From: Folioceros fuciformis
Lineage: Eukaryota > Anthocerotophyta > Anthocerotopsida > Anthocerotales
Direction of reading: 5' to 3'
NCBI GenBank assembly: GCA_049999805.1
Contig: JBNGIO010006187.1
Span: forward strand, 105,729 to 133,508
Length of the DNA: 27,780 nucleotides
The notes beneath the pieces are model-generated. The model saw nothing but the letters and a program-made list of their open reading frames with translations, had not been told where the DNA came from and ran no database searches. This document shows, piece by piece, positions 12,190 through 21,879 of this stretch. Both the position numbers and the translations under genes were made by a program. The first letter of the stretch is position 1; each line of letters opens with the position of its first letter.

Positions 12190-13121
12190 ATGGCTGATTC
12201 CATGGATTGGCTCATGAACGAGGTGAGTGCCACCCTGCTGGCTTGGGCGAGGATTCATACCTGTTTCTCGTCATTTCACGGGACTTGCTGATGCGCAGTT
12301 TTTCTACGGCACCCGAGAGCACACATGGCCCACGAGATACAAGGATCCTCCGCCCGAGCCCGACAAGCCGAAGGAAGGCGAGAAATCGAAGGACGGGGAG
12401 AAGGGAAAGGAAGGAGACAAGCCCAAAGATGGCGACAAAGCGAAAGAAGGTGGCGACAAGTCCAAGGATGGGGACAAGCCTAAGGAGGGAGACAAGCCCA
12501 AAGAAGGCGAGAAGGCGAAGGAAGGGGACAAGCCCAAGGACGGTGAAAAACCCAAGGAGGATGAAAAGCCCAAAGATCCCCCTCCCCCAAAGGTTTGCAC
12601 AATCACTCACCAGGTCATTGCGGTCTCGTACTCTCTGTTTACTGCACACCTTCTCACCACCAATCTTGTGATTGGGACCTTCTTTCCATTGGCAATTGGC
12701 AGACGGTGGAGATCAAGATCAACGTATGCTGCGAAGGATGTGACAGGAAAGTGAGGAGGGTCATCACCAACCTTGCAGGTACCCACCCAGGGCGCGCTGC
12801 GCTCTACACAGACAGCTTTTGTGTTCCTGTGTTTTGTGCATTCTGTCTTGTGTCTCGCCCCAACCCTTCGCTCGCTATACCCCGCACTGGCACGCTTGCA
12901 CAGGGATTGATGGCATCAAGTACGAGTGGCCTAAGCGCAAGATTACCATCACCAGCGAGACAGTGAAAGCCGAAGACATTCTGAAAAAATGCAACAAGGG
13001 AAAGGAGCGAGTCGAGATATGGCCGGAGGAGAAAAAGCCGGACGAGAAAAAGGGGGACGAGAAAAAGACGGAGGAGAAAAAACCGGAGGAGAAAAAACAA
13101 GAGGAGAAAAAGTCGGAGTGA
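12190..13121 (+). CDS. Heavy-metal-associated (HMA) domain protein with repetitive Lys/acidic linker
   Basis: Exons 12190-12222, 12299-12592, 12703-12778 and 12904-13121 join through GT-AG introns to 206 aa. Exon 1 encodes MADSMDWLMNE. Residues about 27-103 are a tandem of hexapeptide-like units of the type (D/E)KPK(E/D)G, followed by a PPPPK hinge. The HMA ferredoxin-like domain starts at T110 and carries the metal-binding pair in VCCEGC (C119 and C122), then an Ile-Asp-Gly turn and the second half of the fold. The tail is another Lys/Glu repeat (EKKPDEKK type) ending at SE. HMA proteins of plants (HPP/HIPP families) bind copper, zinc or cadmium or act as metallochaperones. HIPPs end in a CaaX box for isoprenylation; none is present here, so HPP-like is the safer class. 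The domain order is unusual, because the HMA domain is normally N-terminal. Confidence 0.86.
12370..12580 (+). repeat. In-frame minisatellite coding for the Lys/acidic linker
   Basis: Eighteen-base-type units coding for (D/E)KPK(E/D)G-like hexapeptides repeat across most of exon 2 of the HMA gene. Synonymous and Asp/Glu differences between units show that the array is not freshly expanded. The strand opposite is open for long distances because of this composition, which creates false antisense frames. Confidence 0.8.
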
Positions 13122-13300
13122 CAGGAAGGCTGATGAGGAGGACAAAGCTTGCGGACCGCCAGAGTGATCAGTTTTGAACGACATGGCTCTACTACGACAA
13201 TTACGGGTGGCTCAAACCCAAGATTACTACTGTCACCATATGTGTGACAGCCAAAGCGGAGAAGAAAACGGTCTGAAAGGAGGCAGGCAGCAAGGTGGCG
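13122..13300 (+). other. Coding-like out-of-frame tail after the HMA stop codon
   Basis: Directly after the HMA stop, two other frames read like protein. One gives KADEEDKACGPPE then a stop (about 13131-13167). The next gives WLYYDNYGWLKPK followed by a TTVTICVTAKAEKKTV segment then a stop (13184-13276). They could be a lost C-terminal extension broken by small indels, an alternative exon, or sequencing errors. I could not find a splice combination that joins the second segment in frame, because a TGA lies at 13175-13177. No function is claimed. Confidence 0.4.
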
Positions 13301-13460
13301 AGGCGAGGAGAGTCCAGTCCAGGCGAGTAGAGTCCAGTCCAGTCCAGTCCAGTCGAGGCGAGGCGAGTCCAGTCCAGGCGAGGCGAGTCCAGTCCAGGCG
13401 AGTCGAGTCCAGGCCAGGCGAGGCGAGGCGAGGAGAGTCCAGGCGAGTCGAGTCCAGGCG
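13301..13460. repeat. Pentanucleotide satellite AG[G/T]C[C/G], 32 units without an indel
   Basis: From 13301 to 13460 the sequence can be read as 32 consecutive 5-bp units with no indel. Most are AGGCG or AGTCC; the rest are AGTCG, AGGCC, AGGAG and AGTAG. At 13356-13400 the units run A-A-B-B-A-A-B-B-A, a 20-bp higher-order pattern. It lies just downstream of the HMA gene, probably in its 3' transcribed region. The antisense open frames rich in Leu-Asp-Ser-Pro here are artefacts of this repeat. Confidence 0.93.
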
Positions 13461-13949
13461 ACTGAGTCGAGGTATGATGTGAGGAGCAAAGGGCGGAGGA
13501 GTCAAAGGGGGACGACAAAACAAGGGTCCATGGCAAGAAATCGAACGACGAAGGGCCTACAAGCAGCAGCAGGAAGCGCCCCCCACAAATCCCACCCTTG
13601 CAAATGTATGTATTCCTATTACACGAACCCTTATGCTTGCCTAAATTGTCCGTTAGTAGTAATGTAATGTAATCCAAACAAAGAAACCAGTATGTCTAGT
13701 ATTTTTTTATATCTTTATTTCATTATTTTACAGAGTTACTATAGGCTAATCATTTTGAGAGGGGCATAACTTAGTATGGCCGCCCTTCGGTTTGACATTT
13801 TTTTGGGCTTATTATTTTTTTAGTGATTCAAATATAATAGTGAGTTTAAAATTTTAATGAATAGATGATCCATTTATATTATCTTTAGTATTCAAGAGAG
13901 GTTCTTTCATGTTTGGTATTTGGTTGTATGATATGCATGATGAGAAGGA

Positions 13950-13984
13950 ATATATATATATATATATATATTATAATAATAATA
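13950..13984. repeat. AT microsatellite followed by AAT units
   Basis: An alternating AT run of about 22 bp passes directly into TTATAATAATAATA. This is a simple sequence repeat with no gene. Confidence 0.9.
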
Positions 13985-14358
13985 TGCTGCTTTCCTTGTT
14001 TCAATCCTTTTTTTTACATATTTCTTTATCCAACATTCTACTTTATTAGACTGGACAAGTTTTTTATTTGTTCTTTAACAAAGACATTTTGGACAAGATT
14101 TTCCAACACATCTACACATCAATATTACCTTTTCTTTTTTGTCTTCAAGACTTTGTAGGTGAGCTACCTAAAACACGTATGTATGTAGGGCTCCATTTCC
14201 TCAGCAAAGTGTTGAAAAAATAAGGGCATGGTTATATATGCTAGAGGGTCACAAAGAGCAAACACAAAACCTTTGTTCACATAGCTGCAATTGTAAAACA
14301 AGGAGAGCCCAAAATCAAGTTCTTATCCATTGGCCTACCTACTTCTTCTAAGATTCAT

Positions 14359-14602
14359 ACACCCATACCTAAGTAGAAATGATTCATAGAGGAAGTGACT
14401 TTATGTTGTAGTGTGATTTGGGCTGATTGTTAAATGCCCTAAATTATTGCTCATGCTCAAAACTCTACTATGATGGCATAACACCCATACCTAAGTAGAA
14501 ATGATTCATAGAGGAAGTGACTTTATGTTGTAGTCTGATTTGGGCTGATTGTTAAATGCCCTAAATTATTGCTCATGCTCAAAACTCTACTATGATAGCA
14601 TA
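14359..14602. repeat. 122-bp tandem duplication
   Basis: Copy 1 is 14359-14480 and copy 2 is 14481-14602. I see only two differences: GTGTGATTT against GTCTGATTT, and GATGGCAT against GATAGCAT. The near identity points to a recent duplication. Confidence 0.95.
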
Positions 14603-14725
14603 AAAGCCTTGCCAAGAGAGGGTCTACCTCTTTCTAAAGGTAGTAAGTAAGTATTGGCTTAAAGTGTAGACTAGCTCATGTTGGCCTATTAGTGCACATA
14701 AGTGAACTTGCAAGAAATGTTGGGT

Positions 14726-14744
14726 TTTGAATTTGAAATTCAAA
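14726..14744. repeat. Perfect 9-bp inverted repeat with 1-bp centre
   Basis: The arms TTTGAATTT and AAATTCAAA flank a single G. The arms are perfect complements, but low complexity makes chance possible. Confidence 0.85.
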
Positions 14745-15049
14745 TTTTGGACTCTAGATACCTTCAAGATTGCAATGCAATTCTAGTGGCTCCTACAAGT
14801 TGAAGGTTGTCCCACAAGTTTTGTGATATATTGAAAGAATTGGCAAGACACTCGTAGCAAATAATGAAAAGTGAGTCAACTATGTTTGTCCTCCAAAGAG
14901 GTCTCACCTTGTTTGTTATAGATTGCTTGAGCTAATCTCTTGGCAAGGTTTCTTTTTGCATTTCACACTTCAAGCTTGGGCTCCATCCGTTTGGCCTTCT
15001 TCCACATACCCTAGTCATTTAGGGGTCAATTAAATATCTATACCTTACA

Positions 15050-15462
15050 AACGTATATAACCTACCTTGTGTTGCTTACTTACGGTACTGAAGTCGACCG
15101 GGGGAAGAAATCTGTTTTATAAACTCGTTCACTAGCCCCACTTCACTGACTGTATCAGCCAGCCCTTGCCCTCGCGCTCTCTCTTTGGCTTCTGCAGATC
15201 TAAAAACTGTCGGCCCGGAAGCTACTGATCTTCTCTTCCCATCCCCTCCACCTGACATGTGGAGCGGGAGTCACTGTAGCCGCACGCCACCTCCCCTCTT
15301 ACACACATTGTGCGCGTGGTGAGGACGCTCAGGCTGGTTTTTCCCTGTCAGCTGCATCCGCTGCGACCCAAACACAATTTCTCGCCCCTTCCTTTCCTCT
15401 CCCTTCCTTTGCATCCAAGTGCTCAACCGTCTATGGGCTAGACATTGGGGTGGTGCCCTTTC
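15050..15462 (+). promoter_or_regulatory. Putative promoter and leader of the WDR26 gene
   Basis: A TATATAA stretch occurs at about 15053-15059, at the edge of the AT-rich island. It is followed by about 400 bp of balanced to C/T-rich sequence leading to the ATG at 15463, with pyrimidine runs near 15380-15410. The assignment rests only on position and composition. Confidence 0.3.
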
Positions 15463-18400
15463 ATGGGAGAAGACGACGAACAAGGGCTTCCACCTTCGAA
15501 GCGCTTGAGGCGTTCTTCGCTCCTGACAACGTACCCGCAGTTTGGCCCATCTCATCTTTCAGGAGCGGAGGACGCCAGCAGCACCCACATGGCAGCGCGC
15601 TTGGCCGCCGCAGATGGAGAGACTGTGGGCTCCAGAGGTCAGATAAGAAAGGTTGAGTTCGTGAGGATAATTACTCAGGCTCTTTACTCTCTGGGATACC
15701 ACAAGGCTGCAGTGATTCTTGAGGAGGAGTCCGGAATTCCCTTGCAGTCGTCCGTCGTGACCGATTTCCGTGACCAAATTCTTGCGGGTCGATGGGATCA
15801 AAGTGTGGGACTCCTGCAAAATGTTGGACCATTAGACCTATCTACTTCCAAGGCCGCCTCTTTTCTTATTTTACAGCAAAAGTTCCTGGAATCGCTGCAC
15901 ATGGGTGATATTGCTGGGGCCCTTAAGACATTGAGGACGGAAATATCGCCCCTAGATATCAACATTCAGCGAGTACATGAGCTTGCTAGTTGTGTAGTTT
16001 GTCCCTCCAGGGAGGAGCTGCTCCAGAAGGCTGGTTGGAGGGGTCCAGGTGCAGTCTCCAGGTCAGGCCTGCTCTGCGAACTTCAGGAGCTTTTGCCACC
16101 CTCTGTCATGATACCTGAGAAACGACTCGAGCATTTAGTGGAGCAAGCTCTCGAAGTCCAGAAGGAAGCTTGCACTTTTCACAACACCTCTGACAATGCT
16201 CTATCGCTATACGTAGATCATCGTTGTGGTCGTGATCAGATACCTACCCGGACTCTGCAGGTACTCTTCTAATTTACACTCCCGTGAGCATTCGTGTGGG
16301 GCAATATCTGACATAGCCGCTGTTTGTGTGTGGGGAGAGGGTCTATGGGTGTGTGATCAGTTTTGGCCAAGCGGCCAGTCCGCTACATAGTCTACTGTGG
16401 GCTTCACTCAGGTGTGCATTGCCAGCGAGTCTGTTGGGGGTGGGATGATGTGCATGTCAGCTAAGCTGTTCAGCGAATTTCGTACTCAACTCCACAGGGA
16501 TGCAACTCAACCCAGCTATCCTGATGTTTAGTTCCCTCTGCCAGCAGGCCCTTTCGTTATGTATTTAGGAGCACGGCAGTGTCTGCCATACTGCCGTGTA
16601 CGCGATTTACTGCAGGAGTGAGAAATTGTAAGCTGTTGTTGCAGTTTTCCTGTCTCAGGGGGTGCAAGAAATCAGAGCAGTGAGAAAGCGGAGGCCACTT
16701 GTACAATTTTTTTGTGCATGCCAATGTAGATTATCACAAGTCGCTTACCTAGGGCTTTCGTGCACTAGTTTCAACCCCCTTCCTGTAGCTTTCAAAGAGA
16801 AAGTACTCTTTGTTGGAGTGGGTGATCGTTTTGGGGAATGTGTCTTGCGTAGGAGAAACCGAATTTGTATTTCGCTTGCCTTTTGTACCTTTTAGTCAGC
16901 AAATTTTGTGCACTTGTGCAGTTGCGAGGTATTTTTTGGCTGATTTGGCAATCTTACGTGGTGGATCTCCTTCCAGGTTTTAGAAGTCCATGACGATGAA
17001 GTATGGTTTCTGCAATTTTCGCATGATGGAAGGCATCTTGCTTCAGCTTCAAAGGACTGCAATGCAATTATCTGGGAGGTTTGTATTCTTCTTGTTGTTC
17101 CTTGTACCTGCTGATGCTGCACATCTGGTTTACCGTTTGTCATGAGGGCACGAAAGTCTGGGTTGTATCCGCTGTGGGTAAGGATCCAGTTAGTGACACC
17201 GATATTGTAGATGGCTAGCTGACTGGTTGGTGGTATGTGCCGAAGTGCGGTGGGTCTGGACTACGTTTTGTGTCTGTGAGTTTGACATTGAAAGACAGGT
17301 GTAAACTGTGAACTGTGAACGGAATCTTACACAGGGTGGGTCCTCCCTGGTGACGTCTACGACTGGAACAGTTGTTGAATATTGTTGTGGAACTCCAAAG
17401 TCAAGCTGCATGCTTCTGCTGCACATTGCTCGACAGGAGACTCAATTGCTAATGGGACGCTATGTGATACGCAGGTTGTCGATGAAGCCTATGTGAAGTT
17501 GAAGCACACTCTAACGGGTCATAAGAAGCCTGTCTCGTTTGTGGCATGGAGCCCAGATGATAGTATGCTTCTCACATGCGGAAACGACGAGGTTTTAAAG
17601 TTGTGGAATGCGCAAACAGGAGAATGCAGACACACTTATGACAAGCCTAGTGGTTGTTTCGCTTCATGTGCATGGTTTCCAGATGGTCAAAGGTTTGTGT
17701 CCGGTGGAAATGACAAGTGCATCTACATGTGGGACTTAGAAGGGAAAGAATTGGAGTCTTGGAAGGGCATAAGGATGCCTCGCATCAATGATCTTGCCAT
17801 CACACTGGATGGCAATCACATGGTGAGCTTGTGTGGAGACTCTGACATTCGGATATATAATTTGAATGAAAAGACAGAACGAGTAATTCAAGAGGAAAAG
17901 TGTATTACTTCTTTATCGGTGTCAAAGGATGGGAGATACTTGCTGGTTAATGTTGTGAGTCAGGAAATCCACCTGTGGGACATTTCTGCCAACTCTAAGT
18001 CACCATTCAAGTACAAGGGACACAGGCAGGGGCGATACGTGATCAGGTCATGTTTTGGTGGATCGGACCATGCTTTTATCGTCAGTGGGAGTGAAGACTC
18101 CCAGGTTGGTCATCTAGGCTGCAATGAATTTTGCTCGTGTCTGGTTTCTCTGGGAGTTGTTGGGCTACACCTCGCTGTCCTATGACCGTCATCGTTTTTT
18201 TTTGCATTCACAGGTGTACATATGGCATCGGCGGAACGGGGAACTTCTCGAAGTGCTACCTGGTCACTCTGGCACTGTGAACTGTGTAAGCTGGAATCCT
18301 AGCAATCCTCACATGTTTGCATCTGCTAGTGACGATCATACTATACGAATTTGGGGTTTGGGCAGGACACCTCAAGCTCATGATGCAGACACCAGCAATG

Positions 18401-18468
18401 GCATAGGTCATCTAGTGAACGGTGGAACCAGTGATCTCATGGAGAATCTAAGACCCTTCGGATTATGA
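15463..18468 (+). CDS. WDR26: WDR26/GID7-type LisH-CTLH-WD40 protein
   Basis: Exons 15463-16260, 16977-17078, 17475-18104 and 18214-18468 join in phase 0 through GT-AG introns to give 594 aa, the usual plant WDR26 size. The N-terminus is short and carries a basic SKRLRRSS patch (possible nuclear signal). A LisH segment follows at about residues 60-92 ([20 protein letters not shown]), then a CTLH segment to about 155, then a linker. Seven WD40 repeats begin at residue 267. Recognisable repeat ends include [43 protein letters not shown] and IRIWGL. WDR26 homologues are subunits of the CTLH/GID E3 ubiquitin ligase, equivalent to yeast Gid7, and interact with RanBPM in plants. Intron 1 is 716 bp. 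ATG 15463 is preferred because it is the first true ATG in frame and is followed by an acidic leader. Confidence 0.94.
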
Positions 18469-19080
18469 GCTACGAGGCCCGTCCCCCGCCCGTCGAACTC
18501 TGTTGTCCAGCTTCTCGGGTTCTGGTGTTGAGGTTTCCGTTGTAGTTGAAATGTGCAAGCTTATTGGGCAAGTTCAGGGACCCAAAGCTGTATAGGAGCT
18601 AATTGATGTATGTTTCAAATTGGTTTCACGTTACTCGTAGTGCTTCCTGTAGTTTCGTTGTAATAGTTGGGCACGTTGTTACATACTATATTACTTGGGG
18701 ACAGATGTCCACGTGAGCTGCCAGACACCTGACCTTCATGCGGGAGAGTTTCCAGTCGCAGCTTCACCAATAAAAAGATGGATGGAATGCCGGGGTTCGT
18801 GATGATTCCGTTGGTACATGACTTCGCAGCATGCACGGCGGCGTTCGGCTAGGGTAATGCAACTGCTGTGCTCCTCAGTTTGCAGTTCTCGTCAAGAGTC
18901 ATTCTTACATCCCTGTTTGTTGTGAAGGCGGCAAACGATTCGAAAAATGTGGATGATGGAGGAACAGGTAATCTGACTCGCAGAGCTAGGTTTTGGCTAG
19001 GGGTTTGCCATAGCTTCAAGCTCGCAATGAAAACAACGGGACCTGTGGTTTTTTGTGTTTACAGTGGTGGCGTGTTTTGC
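18469..19080. other. 3' flank of WDR26 with candidate poly(A) signal
   Basis: Balanced-composition sequence after the WDR26 stop with no convincing gene. AATAAA occurs at 18769-18774, about 300 bp after the stop, and may mark the transcript end. A further TTTGTAAATG stretch is near 19083. The short open frame at 18868-19083 has no recognisable protein. Confidence 0.5.
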
Positions 19081-19253
19081 TAGTTTGTAAATGTCTCACC
19101 GTGTCATGAGTAATTTTTATATGTAACTGACCTCCTATTGGTCTGTTCTGTGTATTCAAGTAGAATTATTTGACACCTAGAAAAAAAATGATGCCATAGG
19201 ATTTTGCCATTGTGGTATGTTGGTCTTATCACTTTGTCTCTTCCTTGTACTTG

Positions 19254-19329
19254 TTTTCTTGGCCTAAGGTCACTTCCTAACATTTAGTAGCTTTTCTTGG
19301 CCTAAGGTCACTTCCTAACATTTAGTAGC
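19254..19329. repeat. 38-bp tandem duplication
   Basis: Copies 19254-19291 and 19292-19329 are identical. Each begins TTTTCTTGGCC and ends TTTAGTAGC. Confidence 0.95.
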
Positions 19330-19840
19330 TGCCTTTTTCCTTTGGCTCATTTTTGGGTTGTATACTTCAAGTGTTCCTTATAATGAAAGGGTAATTTTTA
19401 ATTTAATTTATTCTTTTTTTAATTGGAGGGTTTTTAATCTAAGGAGGTAATCTTGATGCTAAATTCTATGGGCTCTTAACAGTCGCTCATCCTGGTCTAA
19501 CCTCTTCTTCAGGTGAAGGAGCAAGTTTATAATCAAAGTGAGTTCATAATTGTTTGCCTAACCTTGCATCAAGGTTTTTCCAAATCACACAAACCTCGAT
19601 TTTTATCGTTTGCACAATCTTATTTTTCATCATTTATATTAATTTTATTTTTTACTATAATAAGATTTTGTTTACACATGGTATAGTCTTTGGCCTATCC
19701 TCCCTAGGTTTGTACCTCTCTGGAGGCTTGCAACGACTGGAATGACTTAAACTTTTAAGTTGTGGAATGACTTAAAAACTTTCTTTGTTTGTTACATTGT
19801 ATGTGGCAACATGTTACTACATACGCGAATAACGATATAG

Positions 19841-19918
19841 TGGCATTTACTGAAGTGAAAGGTCTCTTTCCTTTCCTTGTGGCATTTACTGAAGTGAAAG
19901 GTCTCTTTCCTTTCCTTG
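19841..19918. repeat. 39-bp tandem duplication
   Basis: Copies 19841-19879 and 19880-19918 are identical, each beginning TGGCATTTACTG and ending in TTTCCTTG. Confidence 0.95.
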
Positions 19919-20100
19919 CATAGAGAGTCTTTACAATACTCCACCCCAAGGCGTGTGTTCTGTAAGGGTTGACTCTTGTCTTGCTAAGGAAATGAATTTT
20001 CTATTGCAAATATAGTTCACTTATCAACCTAGAGATTAGAGTAATGAACACATCACCCTTAATCCTCCTCCATTGCCCTATAATGACAAGTCTCTACAAA

Positions 20101-20144
20101 ACAAGATAGCAAAGCTCTTAGTACAAGATAGCAAAGCTCTTAGT
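20101..20144. repeat. 22-bp tandem duplication
   Basis: Copies 20101-20122 and 20123-20144 are identical, starting ACAAGATAGC and ending CTCTTAGT. Confidence 0.95.
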
Positions 20145-20253
20145 CCAGGCCTAGAAGAGATCTAGGCATGAAGATGAGTGCGTTTGGATTTAGTGTTTGT
20201 TTTTCGATATTACTATTCAATCCATGTTTATTTATCATTATAATCTATTTTCA

Positions 20254-20588
20254 CACCATCCTATAGAGCTCGTTAAGCTCTATAAGGATGAAAAGTGTTT
20301 TTATCTTCTTTGCAAAGTGATTGTACTATTGATGGCAAATTTGCAAGGGCATTTAGTCCAATTCTGTACATAATTATGGTACGATTTTGCAACCATCTTG
20401 AAGAGCTTCTCAAGGGCTATTAGATGGTCCTAGGAATCACCTACTTTGCTAGGAATTTCGTACATGAGGTACCTTGATTTTAAAAAGAGTTGGCAAACTA
20501 TCATAGGAATTCATTCTTATTTTATGCATCCTTTGATTATCTTTGCACCATCTTGTAGAACTCACCAAGTTCTATAAGGAGGTATTCT
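20254..20588. repeat. Three degenerate ~145-bp repeats, each with an ACCATC box and a hairpin-like core
   Basis: ACCATC is followed by 10 bases, a 5-base spacer and a matching arm at 20255, 20392 and 20547. In copy A the arms are TATAGAGCT (20262-20270) and AGCTCTATA (20276-20284). In copy C they are TAGAACT (20556-20562) and AGTTCTA (20568-20574). Copy B at 20392-20427 has lost most of the pairing. The surrounding sequence is only loosely similar. Confidence 0.65.
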
Positions 20589-20614
20589 TTTTCTATCTGA
20601 ACAATGTTTGTATC

Positions 20615-20798
20615 GCACGCCAAGGGATGCTAGAGTTTGGATCAAAAGATTAAAAATATGCGTTCAATTGTCAATGCGATTTCGTCTTTTGTTTTGTCTT
20701 GGTTTGCACGCCAAGGGATGCTAGAGTTTGGATCAAAAGATTAAAAATTTGCGTTCAATTGTCAATGCGATTTCGTCTTTTGTTTTGTCTTGGTTTGC
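20615..20798. repeat. 91-bp tandem repeat running into an assembly gap
   Basis: Copy 1 starts at 20615 and copy 2 at 20706, with a period of 91 bp and one visible base difference (AAATATGCG against AAATTTGCG). Copy 2 ends with GTCTTGGTTTGC at the gap, and the same 12 bases reopen the sequence on the far side (20899-20910). More copies may be hidden in the gap. Confidence 0.93.
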
Positions 20799-20898
20799 NN
20801 NNNNNNNNNNNNNNNNNNNNNNNNNNNNNNNNNNNNNNNNNNNNNNNNNNNNNNNNNNNNNNNNNNNNNNNNNNNNNNNNNNNNNNNNNNNNNNNNNN
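20799..20898. other. Assembly gap, 100 Ns
   Basis: Exactly 100 unknown bases. A round length like this is commonly a placeholder for unknown size, so the true distance may differ. Confidence 0.98.
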
Positions 20899-21582
20899 GT
20901 CTTGGTTTGCGCCAAAGTTGAAGAAGAGCTTGGTATTGAATGTTTGCTAAGGGCTTTGAAGGCATCCTCACCCGCACTTGTCAAGGTTACTAGTTTGTCA
21001 TGTGGTAAGGGAAACTTATTTAAATATTATTGTAATAGATTCAATTTTTCAACCAAATTAAAAAAACTATGCTACACAAAATAAACAGCTACTATCTTCA
21101 CAACATCTTGCACATGGACTTTAAGGTTTTTAAGGATGCTCCACCTTCAGCAAGAAGAATGCATTCTCAATAATCACTCTTCCAGAGCAGAACCATAAAT
21201 TGAAGCCCATTTGTAGGTGTCTTGAAACTCTTCATGAGAAAAGGTCACAAGGAATATGTGGAATCACAAATTATGTATGAAGAAAGAGGTACTATCTCAG
21301 CTTGAATAATCAATCTTAAGAATACGACATCATTTGAACCTCCTTAGCTGTATGCACACTTGACCATAAACATCTTTCAATTATTACATACAACTTGAAG
21401 CACCATACAATGCATGTTGTACAACTTGCAATGATAAGGCTAACGAAGTGTTGCTGAAGTGTACTACTTAAGTAGCTCACTTGCAAACTTGATGAAAAAT
21501 CCATCTATAACACCAACAATCACCAACAATGTTAGGCAATAAGGTCCACTCCTCAAAAGCTTATGATATCTCAATCTGCCAT

Positions 21583-21690
21583 TAAGCTGATGGAATAGTC
21601 ACAAATGTAGAACATAATTAAGCTGATGAAATAGTCACAAATATAGAATATAATTAAACTGATGAAATAGTCATAAATGTAGAATATAAT
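21583..21690. repeat. 36-bp unit, three tandem copies
   Basis: Copies start at 21583, 21619 and 21655, each of the form TAA[G/A]CTGATG[G/A]AATAGTC and ending ATAAT. Copies differ by a few transitions. Confidence 0.93.
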
Positions 21691-21766
21691 TTTGCAGTAT
21701 TGCTTAAGATCGAAACTACATAAGGGGTGAAGCTTAACTAAGTCCTAAAGTTAACAGGAACCAAAG

Positions 21767-21865
21767 CCTTTCATAGGAAATATAGCCTTTGCATAGGAAA
21801 CATAACCTTGGCATAGGAAGCATGACCTCTACACATGATACATAGTCTTCACACATATAAAATGT
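21767..21865. repeat. Degenerate ~20-bp tandem repeat
   Basis: About five units with a core of CATAGGAAACATA followed by ACCT. The first three units are close; the last two have drifted to CACATGATACATA forms. Confidence 0.8.
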
Positions 21866-21879
21866 CAAATAATGTACTT

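Larger units (their letters stand above)
13680..15060. other. AT-rich intergenic island 1
   Basis: The composition drops sharply to AT-rich at about 13680 and returns to balanced at about 15060. No gene, terminal repeat or transposon protein is recognisable. It contains an (AT)n run, a 122-bp tandem duplication and a 19-bp inverted repeat, all listed separately. The end at about 15050 has a TATATAA stretch that could serve the WDR26 gene 400 bp downstream, which is inference. Confidence 0.7.

Noticed and set aside
12212-12649. Long antisense open frame rich in Ser-Pro-Leu over the HMA linker
   Set aside because: It is the reverse of the Lys/acidic minisatellite. Its composition follows from the repeat, and there is no homology or start context.
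12875-13677. Antisense open frames with Leu-Asp-Ser-Pro and Trp-Thr-Arg repeats
   Set aside because: They are produced by the 5-bp satellite, and all three antisense frames are open for the same reason.
20699-21084. Open frames spanning the 100-N gap
   Set aside because: They only exist because unknown bases contain no stop, and the flanks are AT-rich repeat.
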